Source: Acidobacteriota bacterium (GTDB lineage Bacteria > Acidobacteriota > Thermoanaerobaculia > Multivoradales > J023). Taken from it: a DNA stretch of 32,107 nucleotides. The DNA lies in contig JAJCXO010000113.1 in assembly GCA_029263395.1 (NCBI GenBank), positions 1 through 32,107 on the forward strand, in the 5' to 3' direction. Under the pieces are notes generated by a model that was not told where the DNA came from, ran no database searches, and worked only from the letters and a program-made list of their open reading frames with translations. Positions 22,763 to 31,948 of the stretch are shown in pieces; position 1 is the first letter of the stretch, and each line of letters begins with the position of its first letter. The position numbers were made by a program, and so were the translations under genes.

Positions 22763-25522
22763 TCAGTCGCCGTCACTCAGCAAAGCACGTCCAGCGAGGG
22801 AGGTGCGGAAGGCGAAGACGATCACCGCCACGCCAGCGGCGAGGGCGGTGAGGGTCGAGCCCGCATACCAGGTCGAAAAATCGAGCGTCAGCGGCTGGTT
22901 ACCCACCATCTCATTGGCAAAAAAATAGGCCGCGATGATGGACACCAGGCCGTAACGCATCATGAACACACCGATGGCTGTCCAAGTCAGGGTCTGCGTC
23001 AGTCCCCAGATCCACGCCGTTTCGTGGTCAGGTAGACCTACTAGCACGATAAAGCTGACAAAACCGGCAACCGCGAGCCAAGAATTCCGTAACACGACCC
23101 GGAAAAGCACCAGCAAGAACAGCAACGACATCGGCGTCACTGCCACATGGCGTAATGAGTGGAACACTTCGCCGAGTACCCAACGGGTACCCAAGAGGGT
23201 GTCGAAATCCGTGCTAGTTGGGATGCCCGTTGCGGCCCCGTAAAACATCGGGGCGATATTCCCCAACTGCTGAACGAGCTCCATGCCGAGACCGAGAGCG
23301 GCGCCGTAGAGGATGTGCCGCCCAACCAGTGGATCGCGCAGACGACCGGCAATCAACCGATTCCATGACACCAGCGACTCCGGCCAACGACGCCTGACGA
23401 AGGGCTCGAGTGCTATGTAGAGCAACCAGACCATCGCAGCGTCAAAGAGAGCACTACCCATGGCGCGACCGAACAGATTGAGCTCAGTTTGGGGATCGCC
23501 AACGTGGCTGGCCTGGAACAACCACGCGCCCATATTGGCCAGCACCACCCAGGCCGCCAGGTGTAATGCGCCGCGCCGATCACCTCGTCCGAGCTTCAGG
23601 TTACGACGCACCAGCAGGCCTGCGCCCAAAATGAGCACGAGGGAAGCGAAACCACCAACTGCGTTTTGGATCTGCTCGGTGGCACTCCGCTGCCGTTCCT
23701 CCTGATTGAAGGCCCGAGCCCAGGTCGGAACTATCGCAAAATAAACCGGCTGCCCACGATAGGAGCAGGCCTCAACCCGGAACCGGGTCTCCGGCTGTTC
23801 GCGATAAGATCCCAACCAAGCAAACCGTTCGTCACAGTACTTCCCTGGCAGCCAGTGCGGAGTGGTTGCTGCAAATGCCGCCTGGTCGAGATCAGCGGCC
23901 GCGAACGCAGCGGACCAGTCGGTTTGCACATCTTGTGGCGGCGGGGACTCGTCACGTTGCGGCGGCACCGCCTGGAAGAATCTCAGTCGGCCTGCGGTGT
24001 CGAGGAACAGGCTGACCATGCCGGTAATACGAAACGGTGGGTCGTTGAAGGTGACGTGCCCACTGTCATCTTGCGGTACCAGGACGCGTGGGCTTTGCCG
24101 GTACCACATGTAGATCGGAGTCGGTCGTTCAGTGGCGAGACCATCCCAGCGATCCGGCGACGGGTCTTTGGCCAAATGATAAAGCAGCGGCCAATTGGCC
24201 TGAAATCGGTAAGCGGTATCAACCGGGGGATCCACGTAACCCAAGTCTTTGGCAATCTCCTGGGCTCGATGGGCCAAAACCTGCGGCGGTAACTCCATCG
24301 TCGTGCGGCCGAGCAGGTAGTACCGCCCAACCATCCACGAGACAACCAACAAGCCAATCAGGGTCAGCACCATGATCGGGACCGCAATGCGCGGTTCGAG
24401 CCCGGAGTCGTCACCGGACTCGGCAACCATGTCGGGGGAAGGCGTCTCCCCCGCTGCCAAGGCGGCCGCCAACGGGTCGGCCCCCGGCAACCCCAACGCA
24501 ACCTTGACCACTGACGCTGGCCGATCCGCGGGATTGGGCGCCAAGCAGCGCAGAATCACCTGCTCAACCGTCGGATCGAGTAATTGCACGTGACTCGTCG
24601 GACTCACCGGCCCAGAATGTTGTAGTGCGCTCAGTTCCTCCAGCGATTCACCTGCGAAGGCCTTCTTGCCGGTGAACAGTTGATAGAGCACCAGGCCTAG
24701 CGCATAAATATCGCTGCGGACGGTTACTTCCTTACCCGACAGCTGCTCTGGAGCCATGAAGGCTGGCGTCCCAGCGCGGATCTCGAGACCGGTGAATCCA
24801 TCCGCCAGACCCGCCAATCCGAAGTCGGTAATCCGCACATCACCCCGACCATCGAGCATGACGTTGGCTGGCTTCAGGTCGCGATGCAAAATGCCCTGAT
24901 CATGGGCCGCGGCCAAGCCGGCACACAGTTGGCGAGCGATCTGGATCGCCTTGTCCTCGGGCAGCCGACCGATGCGGCGCAGCAGCGAAGACAAGTCCTC
25001 GCCGTCGATGTACTCCATCGACAAATAGTGGGCGCCGTCGACCTCACCGATATCGTAGACCCGGCAGACGTTCGGGTGAGTGATTCGGAGCGCAACCTTG
25101 ACCTCCCCCATGAAACGCTGGAGGCGTTCGGGGTCTTGATCGAGCCCACGCGGCAGGAACTTGAGGGCAACCGACTGCCCGAGCTTGAGGTCATCGGCAC
25201 GGTAGACCTCCCCCATGCCCCCGCGTCCAAGCAGCCCAACCACTCGATAGCGTCCGGCTAGTACTGTCCCCGGTACAAAGCGCGGTTCGTCCGCAGAGGC
25301 TGAAGGCGGCACCGTCGAAGCCGCAGGCGGCCCGACCGAGGCTGGCGCTCCTGGCGGCGCTGATGGCGTGGCGTCGTCTTCCGGAAACGGCGTGGCCGTA
25401 GGCGAAGGTGTCGCGTCCGAGCTATCGGTAGCCGATCCAGCCGTGCCGAACGGCCCCGCACAGAGCGGGCAAAAGCGGCTGGCATCCGAAGCTTGATGAC
25501 CACAGGCTGTACAGGTCTTCAC
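22763..25522 (-). CDS. Hanks-type Ser/Thr protein kinase with zinc-ribbon N-terminus and polytopic C-terminus
   Basis: A 919-residue membrane kinase. Cys4, Cys7, Cys18 and Cys21 form a zinc ribbon; a Pro/Ala/Ser/Thr-rich linker spans 27-80. The kinase domain (about 91-350) is complete: GRGGMGEVYRA, VALKFL with Lys121, HRDLKPAN with Asp215, DFG (233-235) and APEQL. TM1 is about 379-398. Residues about 410-640 form an extracytoplasmic domain with several paired Cys (CDERFAW, EACSYRG). About seven hydrophobic segments follow to the C-terminus, a part I do not recognise. The start is a GTG with no clear SD. The kinase presumably reports an external cue across the membrane; its substrate is unknown. 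The K+ channel gene follows 70 nt downstream, possibly in one transcript. Confidence 0.93.
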   Translation of the reverse strand: MKTCTACGHQASDASRFCPLCAGPFGTAGSATDSSDATPSPTATPFPEDDATPSAPPGAPASVGPPAASTVPPSASADEPRFVPGTVLAGRYRVVGLLGRGGMGEVYRADDLKLGQSVALKFLPRGLDQDPERLQRFMGEVKVALRITHPNVCRVYDIGEVDGAHYLSMEYIDGEDLSSLLRRIGRLPEDKAIQIARQLCAGLAAAHDQGILHRDLKPANVMLDGRGDVRITDFGLAGLADGFTGLEIRAGTPAFMAPEQLSGKEVTVRSDIYALGLVLYQLFTGKKAFAGESLEELSALQHSGPVSPTSHVQLLDPTVEQVILRCLAPNPADRPASVVKVALGLPGADPLAAALAAGETPSPDMVAESGDDSGLEPRIAVPIMVLTLIGLLVVSWMVGRYYLLGRTTMELPPQVLAHRAQEIAKDLGYVDPPVDTAYRFQANWPLLYHLAKDPSPDRWDGLATERPTPIYMWYRQSPRVLVPQDDSGHVTFNDPPFRITGMVSLFLDTAGRLRFFQAVPPQRDESPPPQDVQTDWSAAFAAADLDQAAFAATTPHWLPGKYCDERFAWLGSYREQPETRFRVEACSYRGQPVYFAIVPTWARAFNQEERQRSATEQIQNAVGGFASLVLILGAGLLVRRNLKLGRGDRRGALHLAAWVVLANMGAWLFQASHVGDPQTELNLFGRAMGSALFDAAMVWLLYIALEPFVRRRWPESLVSWNRLIAGRLRDPLVGRHILYGAALGLGMELVQQLGNIAPMFYGAATGIPTSTDFDTLLGTRWVLGEVFHSLRHVAVTPMSLLFLLVLFRVVLRNSWLAVAGFVSFIVLVGLPDHETAWIWGLTQTLTWTAIGVFMMRYGLVSIIAAYFFANEMVGNQPLTLDFSTWYAGSTLTALAAGVAVIVFAFRTSLAGRALLSDGD

Positions 25523-25600
25523 CGCCCGAGCTTTGCATAACTTGCCTCACCAAATAAAGCAGCCAGCGCACCATGAGGGAAACTGGCGAATCTGCTGAGT

Positions 25601-26106
25601 CGCTTCGACGCTACAGAATCGATTTGACGAGGCGATCAGAACCGCTTCGACGCTACAGAATCGACTTGACGAGGCAATCCAACCGGCATTGACACTCAAC
25701 AATCGATCCAACGAGGCGATCTAACCGGCATTGACACCTGCCAACACGCTTGAACGAGCCTCGCAAACCGTATTGCCATTCGTCGAAGTGCTTTTGCGAG
25801 CCTCGTCAGGTCGTGTTGACAGACGCCGAAGTGCCTTGACGAGCCTCGTCAGGTCGTATCGGCAAACGCCGAAGTGCTTTGGCGAGCCTCGTCAGGTCGT
25901 ATTGACAGACGCCGAAGTGCTTTTGCGAGCCTCGTCAAGTCGTATTGACAGATGCCGAAGTGCTTTTGCGAGCCTCGTCAGGTCGTATCGGCAAACGCCG
26001 AAGTGCTTTGGCGAGCCTCGTCAAGTCGTATTGACAGATGCCGAAGTGCTTTGGCGAGCCTCGTCAGGTCGTATCGGCAAACGTCGATATGCCATAGCGG
26101 AGCCAA
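25601..26106. repeat. Twelve-copy 41-43 bp tandem array with palindromic core
   Basis: Units begin at 25601, 25643, 25684, 25726, 25769, 25812, 25855, 25898, 25941, 25984, 26027 and 26070; from 25726 on the period is exactly 43 bp. The left four copies are diverged, while those from 25812 are nearly identical. The conserved core is TTGCGAGCCTCGTCA or its perfect palindromic version TGACGAGCCTCGTCA (near 25836-25850). Two unit types alternate irregularly, one with ATTGACAGA and one with ATCGGCAAA. It lies in the 751-nt divergent region between the kinase and TPR genes. No unique spacers occur, so it is not a CRISPR. Frames that run through it are by-products of the 129-bp (3 x 43) periodicity. 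Confidence 0.95.
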
Positions 26107-26273
26107 AACTCGGGATCTGCTAGGCGCCAAGAGAGACAACCCAGACCGTTTCTCCGCTGGTCGCGCCAGCCGATCAATCTCCCAGGTAAACTAGGCGTTC
26201 AACAGAACTCACTACCCCACGTTACGGTCACGCAGTCGACAACGTCGCGGCGCGAGACTCAGGAGGAATCGTC
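26107..26273. other. Non-coding leader of the TPR/DUF1579-like gene
   Basis: Between the repeat array and the TTG start I see no gene. A TAAACT at 26187-26192 is a weak -10 candidate without a matching -35. The region ends in a perfect AGGAGG (26261-26266). Confidence 0.4.
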
Positions 26274-27203
26274 TTGCAACACATCTCGAATCTCATCTCC
26301 GTCGTCACGCTCAGCCTGCTTCTCGGCGCGCTCAGCCCAGCGTTTGCACAGGAGCAAGCGGCCGCTGAGCCCTCCCCCATGGAACAAGCCTCCGCCCTTT
26401 ATGCCGAAGGCGACTGGGCCGGCGCGGCCGAGATCTTCCGCTCGATCAGCGAAGCCGAGCCGGAAAACGGCGCCGCCTTTTTTGGTCTCGGACGTGCACT
26501 TTATGATTCTCGGCAAGTCGATCCGGCCCTCGAGGCTTACGTCAAGGCCCTTCAGTTGGACTTCCAACCAGCATTGACGGTTATCCAACTAGCCCGCGGC
26601 CATGCCGCCAAGGGCGAAGACGACAAAGCCCTGGAGTGGCTAGGCAAGGCTGCACAGCTGGGCCCCAGCATGTATCAGTCCATCATCGGCGTCGAGGAGT
26701 TCCGCAGGCTGGAGAGCAACGAGACGTTCCAGGCGATCATCGCCGCGGTCAAACCGTGCAACTCGCCGGCTTACCACCTGCTCGACTTCTGGGTTGGCAC
26801 CTGGGACGTCGGCAGTGCAGACGGCAGTCAAAGGGCTGGTAAAAATACGATCGTCAAGATCCTCGACGGCTGCGCCATCATCGAGAACTGGACCGGTGTG
26901 TCGGGCAGCGAGGGCAAAAGCCTGTTCTACTTCGATGACGCCGAGCAAACTTGGAAACAGATCTGGATGACTGACACGCAGTCGATCAAGGAAAAGCACA
27001 TGATCGCCCGAGCCGACAACGGGGCGGTACGCTTCCAAGGCGAGATCCGTCAAGGCGACGGCAGTCGACTGCTCGACCGAACGACTCTGGCGCCCGTTTC
27101 CGATGGTCGTGTTCGCCAGGTCATCGAACAAAGTCGCGACGGCGGCGAAACCTGGCAAATGACCTTCGACGCCGTCTACGTCCGCACCAATACGGATGGT
27201 TGA
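26274..27203 (+). CDS. Exported TPR protein with DUF1579/lipocalin-like domain
   Basis: A 309-residue exported protein. A signal peptide ends at about AFA-Q (25/26). Residues 36-150 form two to three tetratricopeptide-like units (ALYAEGDWAGAAEIFRSIS, GLGRALYDSRQVDPALEAY). From 165 on, LLDFWVGTWDVG, IVKILDGCAIIENWTG and FYFDDAEQTWKQIWM mark a beta-barrel-like domain of the DUF1579 type, of unknown biochemical role. The start is TTG at 26274 and is well supported by a perfect AGGAGG 7 nt upstream. It is followed after 122 nt by the DUF4412-like gene on the same strand, and both encode exported proteins. Confidence 0.82.
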   Translation: MQHISNLISVVTLSLLLGALSPAFAQEQAAAEPSPMEQASALYAEGDWAGAAEIFRSISEAEPENGAAFFGLGRALYDSRQVDPALEAYVKALQLDFQPALTVIQLARGHAAKGEDDKALEWLGKAAQLGPSMYQSIIGVEEFRRLESNETFQAIIAAVKPCNSPAYHLLDFWVGTWDVGSADGSQRAGKNTIVKILDGCAIIENWTGVSGSEGKSLFYFDDAEQTWKQIWMTDTQSIKEKHMIARADNGAVRFQGEIRQGDGSRLLDRTTLAPVSDGRVRQVIEQSRDGGETWQMTFDAVYVRTNTDG

Positions 27204-27221
27204 GGCCCCTTTTTGGCCTGC
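27204..27221 (+). terminator. Weak hairpin after the TPR gene
   Basis: AGGCC and GGCCT flank a pyrimidine loop CCTTTTT directly after the stop codon. The T-run is in the loop, not after the stem, so termination is doubtful. Confidence 0.2.
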
Positions 27222-27325
27222 CCTTCAGAATCGAGCTACGATAAACCGCTCTGGATCTATGGTGGCAGCCGTCCGAGCCACTGCCAGATTCTCAGACAAT
27301 GACATCCCTATGGAGACCCCTCACC

Positions 27326-28177
27326 ATGAAAGCGCTTCGACTACTGCTGATTACTTTGACCCTTGCGACCCTTGTCAACGCTCCCCTATTCGCCGGGGTG
27401 GTCTACGAAATCGAAACCACCGACCACGAACAATCCCCTCCTAAAACCGAGTCGATCGAGATGGCTGCTGAAGGTAACCATCTCAAGATGGGTATCCCGG
27501 CTAGGTCTGAGTCCGGCAAAAAGGACGGCTTTGCGGTATTTCGTGGCGGTGACGACCCGAAAATGGTGGTTGTGGATCATGAGCAACAGAGCTATTACGA
27601 GATGGACCGGGCCCAAGCCCAGGCAATCGCTGGCAAGGTCAACGACGCGATGAGTCAGATGCAAGAGGCACTGAAGAACGTGCCCGAAGACCGCCGCGCG
27701 ATGGTCGAGCAGATGATGAAGCAACAAATGCCGCAATCGGCGCCGGAGCTGCCCAAGAGCACGATGCGCAAGACCGGGGACAAGGCCACCCATGCCGGAT
27801 TCCCGTGCGTCAAGTACGAGGTACTCATGGACGGTCGCAAAGTTCGCGAGCTGTGGGTCACGGACTGGAACAACATTGAAGGCAGCCAGGACGTCAAGGC
27901 TACCTTCGAAGAGATGGCCGATTTCTTCCGTGAGCTGATGGAATCGTTCTCCGGCATGGCTGGTGCAGCCGGCGGCCTACCAGGAGGCAACAACATGGGT
28001 TTCTTCGAGCACATGAAGGAGCTCGATGGGTTCCCGGTCATCACCAAAGAATTCAACGACGATGGGTCACTGGGAAACGAAGCCACCTTACGGTCGGCCA
28101 GCCGCCGAACCATCGATCCTGAAGACTTCGAGCCGCCCGCGGGCTACAAACGCCAAGAAATGTTCACCGGTCAGTAG
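27326..28177 (+). CDS. Exported DUF4412-like protein
   Basis: The start is ATG 27326 (MKALRLLLITLTLATLV), which gives a clean signal peptide ending near LFAG; an earlier in-frame ATG at 27299 adds nine residues before it. GGAG lies 10 nt upstream. The 283-residue product has a mature region with SIEMAAEGNHLKMGI, MVVVDHEQQSYYEMD, a Met/Gln-rich helix (about 100-140, AMVEQMMKQQMPQ) and then THAGFPCVKYEVL and VRELWVTDW, which match the DUF4412 pattern of periplasmic proteins of unknown function. It ends 9 nt before a strong hairpin and is convergent with the subtilase gene. Confidence 0.8.
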   Translation: MKALRLLLITLTLATLVNAPLFAGVVYEIETTDHEQSPPKTESIEMAAEGNHLKMGIPARSESGKKDGFAVFRGGDDPKMVVVDHEQQSYYEMDRAQAQAIAGKVNDAMSQMQEALKNVPEDRRAMVEQMMKQQMPQSAPELPKSTMRKTGDKATHAGFPCVKYEVLMDGRKVRELWVTDWNNIEGSQDVKATFEEMADFFRELMESFSGMAGAAGGLPGGNNMGFFEHMKELDGFPVITKEFNDDGSLGNEATLRSASRRTIDPEDFEPPAGYKRQEMFTGQ

Positions 28178-28185
28178 CCTAAGGC

Positions 28186-28218
28186 CGGACAGCGAATCGC
28201 AGAACGATTCGCTGTCCG
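28186..28218. terminator. Strong hairpin between convergent genes
   Basis: A 14-bp perfect stem (CGGACAGCGAATCG with CGATTCGCTGTCCG) closes a CAGAA loop. It lies between the stop codons of the DUF4412-like (+) and subtilase (-) genes, so it could serve both. There is no T-run on either side. Confidence 0.7.
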
Positions 28219-28229
28219 CTCCCCCGAGA

Positions 28230-31200
28230 TCAAGGCGTCGCCGAGCTCCACCCTGTCGTATCTCCGGACTCGAATCCGTCGACAAAAATCGCCGAGTCGA
28301 TGCACACATCGTCCTGAGCATCTGGACCTTCGATCAGGATATCCGTCAGCTCGACGCCATCGAATCGGAAGCCACCGAGTTCGAGGCCACCGTCAGTGCC
28401 GTAGCGCACGTCCAGACGAACTGGTCGACCGGCCAGGCCGCTCGCGTCCAGCGCCGTGGCACTGAAGCTGCTGGTGGCGAAGGCGGCGTTGGTTCCAGCC
28501 CAACCGGCTTCGTTGTTCGTCGCACAGGGGCCGTTGGCACTTCCGTTGGGAACGTCGTAGAGGCGCCCGCCATCCGGTGCGACGACGGTTGACGTGGCAC
28601 CGTCGATCACACTGATGTTGGCGCGGTCGTACCACGGGGTGCCACCTTCGATGTCGTAAGAACTCCACAGGCTTAAGGTAGACGTTGCCGTCAACTCGAG
28701 CATTGGGGAGGTGATCACGTCACATTGATTCGCCAAGGCGGCTGACGACTGCAGATACCAACTACCGGACGGCGCACCCAGAGAGTCGTCACGGTTGAAG
28801 GTTCCGGACTCCACTGTCCAGCCTGCCAGATCCGTTTCGAAATCGTACACCTGACTCGCCACCGGTGAAAAATCGATCTCGGTGGCGGGAATCTCGAATT
28901 GTGTCGTCTGGGTAGCCGGCGAAAGCTCGTCGTTGGTGACGGTGACCTCGATCGACAACGTGTTGCCTGAAGCGAGACCATTGGCCTGCAGAATGTCGAC
29001 ATAGCCCGTGGTATCCACGGCGCAGCCGGCAATCGACGGTACCGACCAGGAAGCTGCATCAAACAGCACTCCGGGATGACTCGGTGAAGTCACCGAGACC
29101 ACCCGAGCGTTGGTGGCCGCGGTGTTTCCGAGATTGGCCACCGCGAAGCTCATACGGCCGGCTTCACAGTTGTCGAGGTAGAGATCAGCGTCTCCGCCGG
29201 TGGGTGCAAAGCTCTCACTTTGAGCAACCGCCATGCTCTCGCCGCTGCCGGCACACTCATCAACAGCACCGGTGACCACCACGGAAAAGGCTTGCGGTCC
29301 ACCCGGCACATTGAACGAGCGTACTGTCAAAGTCCATGGGCCTGCGGTCGGATTTTCGATCCGCACCACCTCCACATTGTTGAGCCGATCCGGCGAGCCA
29401 CCGAGCATCGAAACGCCACCACTCATGTTGTTGCCCAGGAAGGTGCCATCTGAACCACTGAGCTCGAGATCGAGATCGTTGACCAGATTGGTTGCCGCAG
29501 CCGGGGTCGAAGGAAAGTCCGTCCACGCCAGGGTAACTTCGATCGGTTCGACTCCCCCAGTCACCACCAGGTCATAAGTGAAGCTGTCCCCAGTTGAGCC
29601 ATTGGCGAAACCGGTGGTTTCGTCTTCGACCCACAACCGCCGATCATCGCTGCTGAAATACAACGACTCGTCGAGCAAGACCCGGCCCCAACCTTGGGTA
29701 TTGTTGGGGATATCGCCTTCGTTGGTCATCTGGGTCGCGGAGTTGATCAAGGACGCTTTGATCAACGAGGCACTGGGGGTAAAACCGTCGGGAGCGTTGG
29801 CGGCTCCTGTCGGGTAGAAACCGTCTTGGTAATACTGCCGAACCAGCGCGGCAAAACCGGCAACACCAGGAGTCGCCATGCTGGTGCCACTACTCTGATT
29901 GTTATTGCAGTTCGAGGTGCCGATATTGCTGTCATTACTCGCTGACTCGATGCTACTGCCGGGATTGGTGAGATCCGGTTTGATGCGTCCGTCGTCGGTC
30001 GGGCCACGGCTGGAAAAGCCGGAGATCGAGTCGGCGCCCGCACCCCGCAGGGTCGAGCCGACCGAGATCACACTTTTGGCGGTCGACGGACTGTCGACGG
30101 TGTTGACGGTGCCGCCATTGTTGCCAGCAGCAAACAACAACAAGAACTCGGGGTGATTCCACATGAATTCGTCGGCGTCTTCACTGCCGGCGGTGTATTC
30201 ACCAACGTTGGGCTCGTTCTCTTCGTCACCCCAGGAGTTGGTGTGGATGCGAGCACCTTGGTCGAAGGCTTGTTGAAAGATCGGATTGAGATCCACCACC
30301 GAACACCCGATGCCTGGGCAATCCGCGCAGTTGTCGGTCTGGAAACCGCAATCCTGAATCACCAGCTTGGCTGCCGGAGCCATTCCGTCACGGGCGTTGT
30401 GGACCCCGGGTTGGCTGATATCGTCACCGGCAACTGTGCCTGCCACGTGGGTGCCATGGCCCTGAGTATCCCATTCGAAGTTGCTGATCCCGCCGACACA
30501 TTCGTTGTCCCACAAGAAGTCGACGGCGATCACTTTGCGCTGCGTCAAGTCGACGGTTGGGTTCGGATCTCCGACGTTGCACTCGTTCATCGCCGGAAGG
30601 TTGAGCGGCGTAGCGTTGGAGTCCCGGAAGTAACAGGAATCGATGTCGACTCCGGTATCGAGCACGGCAACAATCTGCCCCTCACCGAGAATCCCGTGAT
30701 TGAAGACCGGCGTCGCCTGGCCACCACTGGTGCCGGATTGCCCGACCCAAGCGGTGGAGTCGTTCTTGAACACCTTACGCCGCTCGAGCTCGAGCCAATA
30801 GACCGAGCGCAACTCTGCGAGGGCGTCACGAACCGTCGCGATCTCGGCGGCAGACAACAACAATCTGGCCCGCGAGAACCGTTGTTTTACCACCGTGGCG
30901 ACCACTGGCTTGCCGATGATGCTCTCAACGGCGGCGCGGCTGGCCTCCAGATCAGTATCGGGAAACAGATGAAGCAGGACCGGTCGCAACGTCGGATCAT
31001 CACCACCAGCGGCGGAAATCTCAGGCGAGATCTTGTAGTGCGAGCGGTAAGCCCCCTGCCAGCTGGCGCCGAGTGCCGCGAGGGTAGTGTGATCTCCCTC
31101 GCCATCGGACAGGCGGACCAAAAACGCATGGTCGGGCAAATAGGTGTAGACCCGTTCGACAGCGGCAGTCAGCGAGTCGAGCTGCTGGGCGGTCACTGGC

Positions 31201-31394
31201 CCGGGGAATTGCACAAGACGGATGGCGTGGTCCGGGCCAGCCAGCTCGCTGATGGTGATGCTGGTGTCGATCTCTCCGGATCGAAGAACGATCCCATCCG
31301 ATTCTCTGGCTTCGACTTGCGTTGCGAGGCTGAGGACAAGGGCAAGGCTGAGGACACGGCCGGGGACACGCGCTGCCATGAGAGTTTTGATCAA
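28230..31394 (-). CDS. Large secreted subtilisin-family serine protease (S8)
   Basis: A 1054-residue secreted protease. The signal peptide is about 1-29 (ending QVEA). An inhibitory prodomain-like region spans about 35-210. The catalytic tetrad is intact: Asp246 (AVLDTGVD), His313 (QGHGTHVAG), Asn425 (AAGNNGG) and Ser505 (SSGTSMATPG). A jelly-roll P-like domain follows (about 600-720, VTLAWTDFPS through WTLTVRSFN), then CARDB-like beta domains (about 720-850) and a beta domain to the end. The C-terminus reads IFVDGFESGDTTGWSSATP, a tail type I have seen on secreted proteins of this kind of bacterium. The start is TTG 31394 with GGAAG 8 nt upstream; ATG 31379 is an alternative without SD. Confidence 0.94.
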   Translation of the reverse strand: MIKTLMAARVPGRVLSLALVLSLATQVEARESDGIVLRSGEIDTSITISELAGPDHAIRLVQFPGPVTAQQLDSLTAAVERVYTYLPDHAFLVRLSDGEGDHTTLAALGASWQGAYRSHYKISPEISAAGGDDPTLRPVLLHLFPDTDLEASRAAVESIIGKPVVATVVKQRFSRARLLLSAAEIATVRDALAELRSVYWLELERRKVFKNDSTAWVGQSGTSGGQATPVFNHGILGEGQIVAVLDTGVDIDSCYFRDSNATPLNLPAMNECNVGDPNPTVDLTQRKVIAVDFLWDNECVGGISNFEWDTQGHGTHVAGTVAGDDISQPGVHNARDGMAPAAKLVIQDCGFQTDNCADCPGIGCSVVDLNPIFQQAFDQGARIHTNSWGDEENEPNVGEYTAGSEDADEFMWNHPEFLLLFAAGNNGGTVNTVDSPSTAKSVISVGSTLRGAGADSISGFSSRGPTDDGRIKPDLTNPGSSIESASNDSNIGTSNCNNNQSSGTSMATPGVAGFAALVRQYYQDGFYPTGAANAPDGFTPSASLIKASLINSATQMTNEGDIPNNTQGWGRVLLDESLYFSSDDRRLWVEDETTGFANGSTGDSFTYDLVVTGGVEPIEVTLAWTDFPSTPAAATNLVNDLDLELSGSDGTFLGNNMSGGVSMLGGSPDRLNNVEVVRIENPTAGPWTLTVRSFNVPGGPQAFSVVVTGAVDECAGSGESMAVAQSESFAPTGGDADLYLDNCEAGRMSFAVANLGNTAATNARVVSVTSPSHPGVLFDAASWSVPSIAGCAVDTTGYVDILQANGLASGNTLSIEVTVTNDELSPATQTTQFEIPATEIDFSPVASQVYDFETDLAGWTVESGTFNRDDSLGAPSGSWYLQSSAALANQCDVITSPMLELTATSTLSLWSSYDIEGGTPWYDRANISVIDGATSTVVAPDGGRLYDVPNGSANGPCATNNEAGWAGTNAAFATSSFSATALDASGLAGRPVRLDVRYGTDGGLELGGFRFDGVELTDILIEGPDAQDDVCIDSAIFVDGFESGDTTGWSSATP

Positions 31395-31772
31395 TGCGTC
31401 GTCTTCCTGTGGGTTCGGAGAATGGATCGTCTTGGGGTCGAGACGACCCGGGCAGACAAGGTTCCAAGCAGGGTCTGATCCAAAAATCGGAACAGGTGGT
31501 GGCGATAGGCAGGGGTTCGATCGGGCAGTGAATCATACTTTGGCAGCGTCTTAGATGTCACCACTCGACGTGATGCACGGCTCGCTCGACTCCATCGCCA
31601 GGCGATCACCAACATCGAGGCGCAGTGGGTGACTGGCCGGGGACACGCGCTGGCTTGATCAGAATTGAGAAGCCCCATTCTCAGGTTTGATAATCGAGGG
31701 TGTCCCTTTGTGCTGAAGTCAGAACAAAGGGAAGAGGCTTGTTCCTCCGTTATCAGCGATTAACACTCCCTG

Positions 31773-31798
31773 GAGATCGCAACGAGGGGTGCGATCTC
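31773..31798. promoter_or_regulatory. 9-bp perfect stem-loop in the leader region
   Basis: GAGATCGCA pairs with TGCGATCTC around an 8-nt ACGAGGGG loop, 190 nt before the edge gene. No T-run follows. It may be an RNA structure in the 5' leader or a protein site. Confidence 0.35.
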
Positions 31799-31918
31799 TG
31801 CATTCTCGAGGCACGGCTCGGAGATCCAGATTGGCATGCCATTTGCTGTAGTGACAATTCATAGATTCACAAGTCGCAAGTGGACGCCGCACACCCGGTT
31901 CACGGGACGTCCCAGCTT

Positions 31919-31948
31919 GCCCGCGTCGCGGGCGTCGTTATTGACGCC
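31919..31948 (+). promoter_or_regulatory. Two mutually exclusive hairpins before the edge gene
   Basis: GCCCGC-GTC-GCGGGC (31919-31933) and GGCGTC-GTTATT-GACGCC (31931-31948) overlap by three bases, so forming one excludes the other. They end 40 nt before the ATG, where a leader switch would sit. Chance is possible in GC-rich DNA. Confidence 0.3.

Noticed and set aside
25601-26106. CRISPR array
   Set aside because: Units are contiguous and similar over their whole length, with no unique spacers, and no cas gene is nearby.
25731-26123. Repeat-containing 130-residue open frame in the 43-bp array
   Set aside because: Its peptide repeats come from three 43-bp units per 129 bp; there is no SD, and other frames through the array are also open.
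30153-31478. 441-codon open frame on the plus strand
   Set aside because: It lies fully antisense to the subtilase gene, whose catalytic motifs are intact, and has no recognisable domain; it is a codon-bias shadow.
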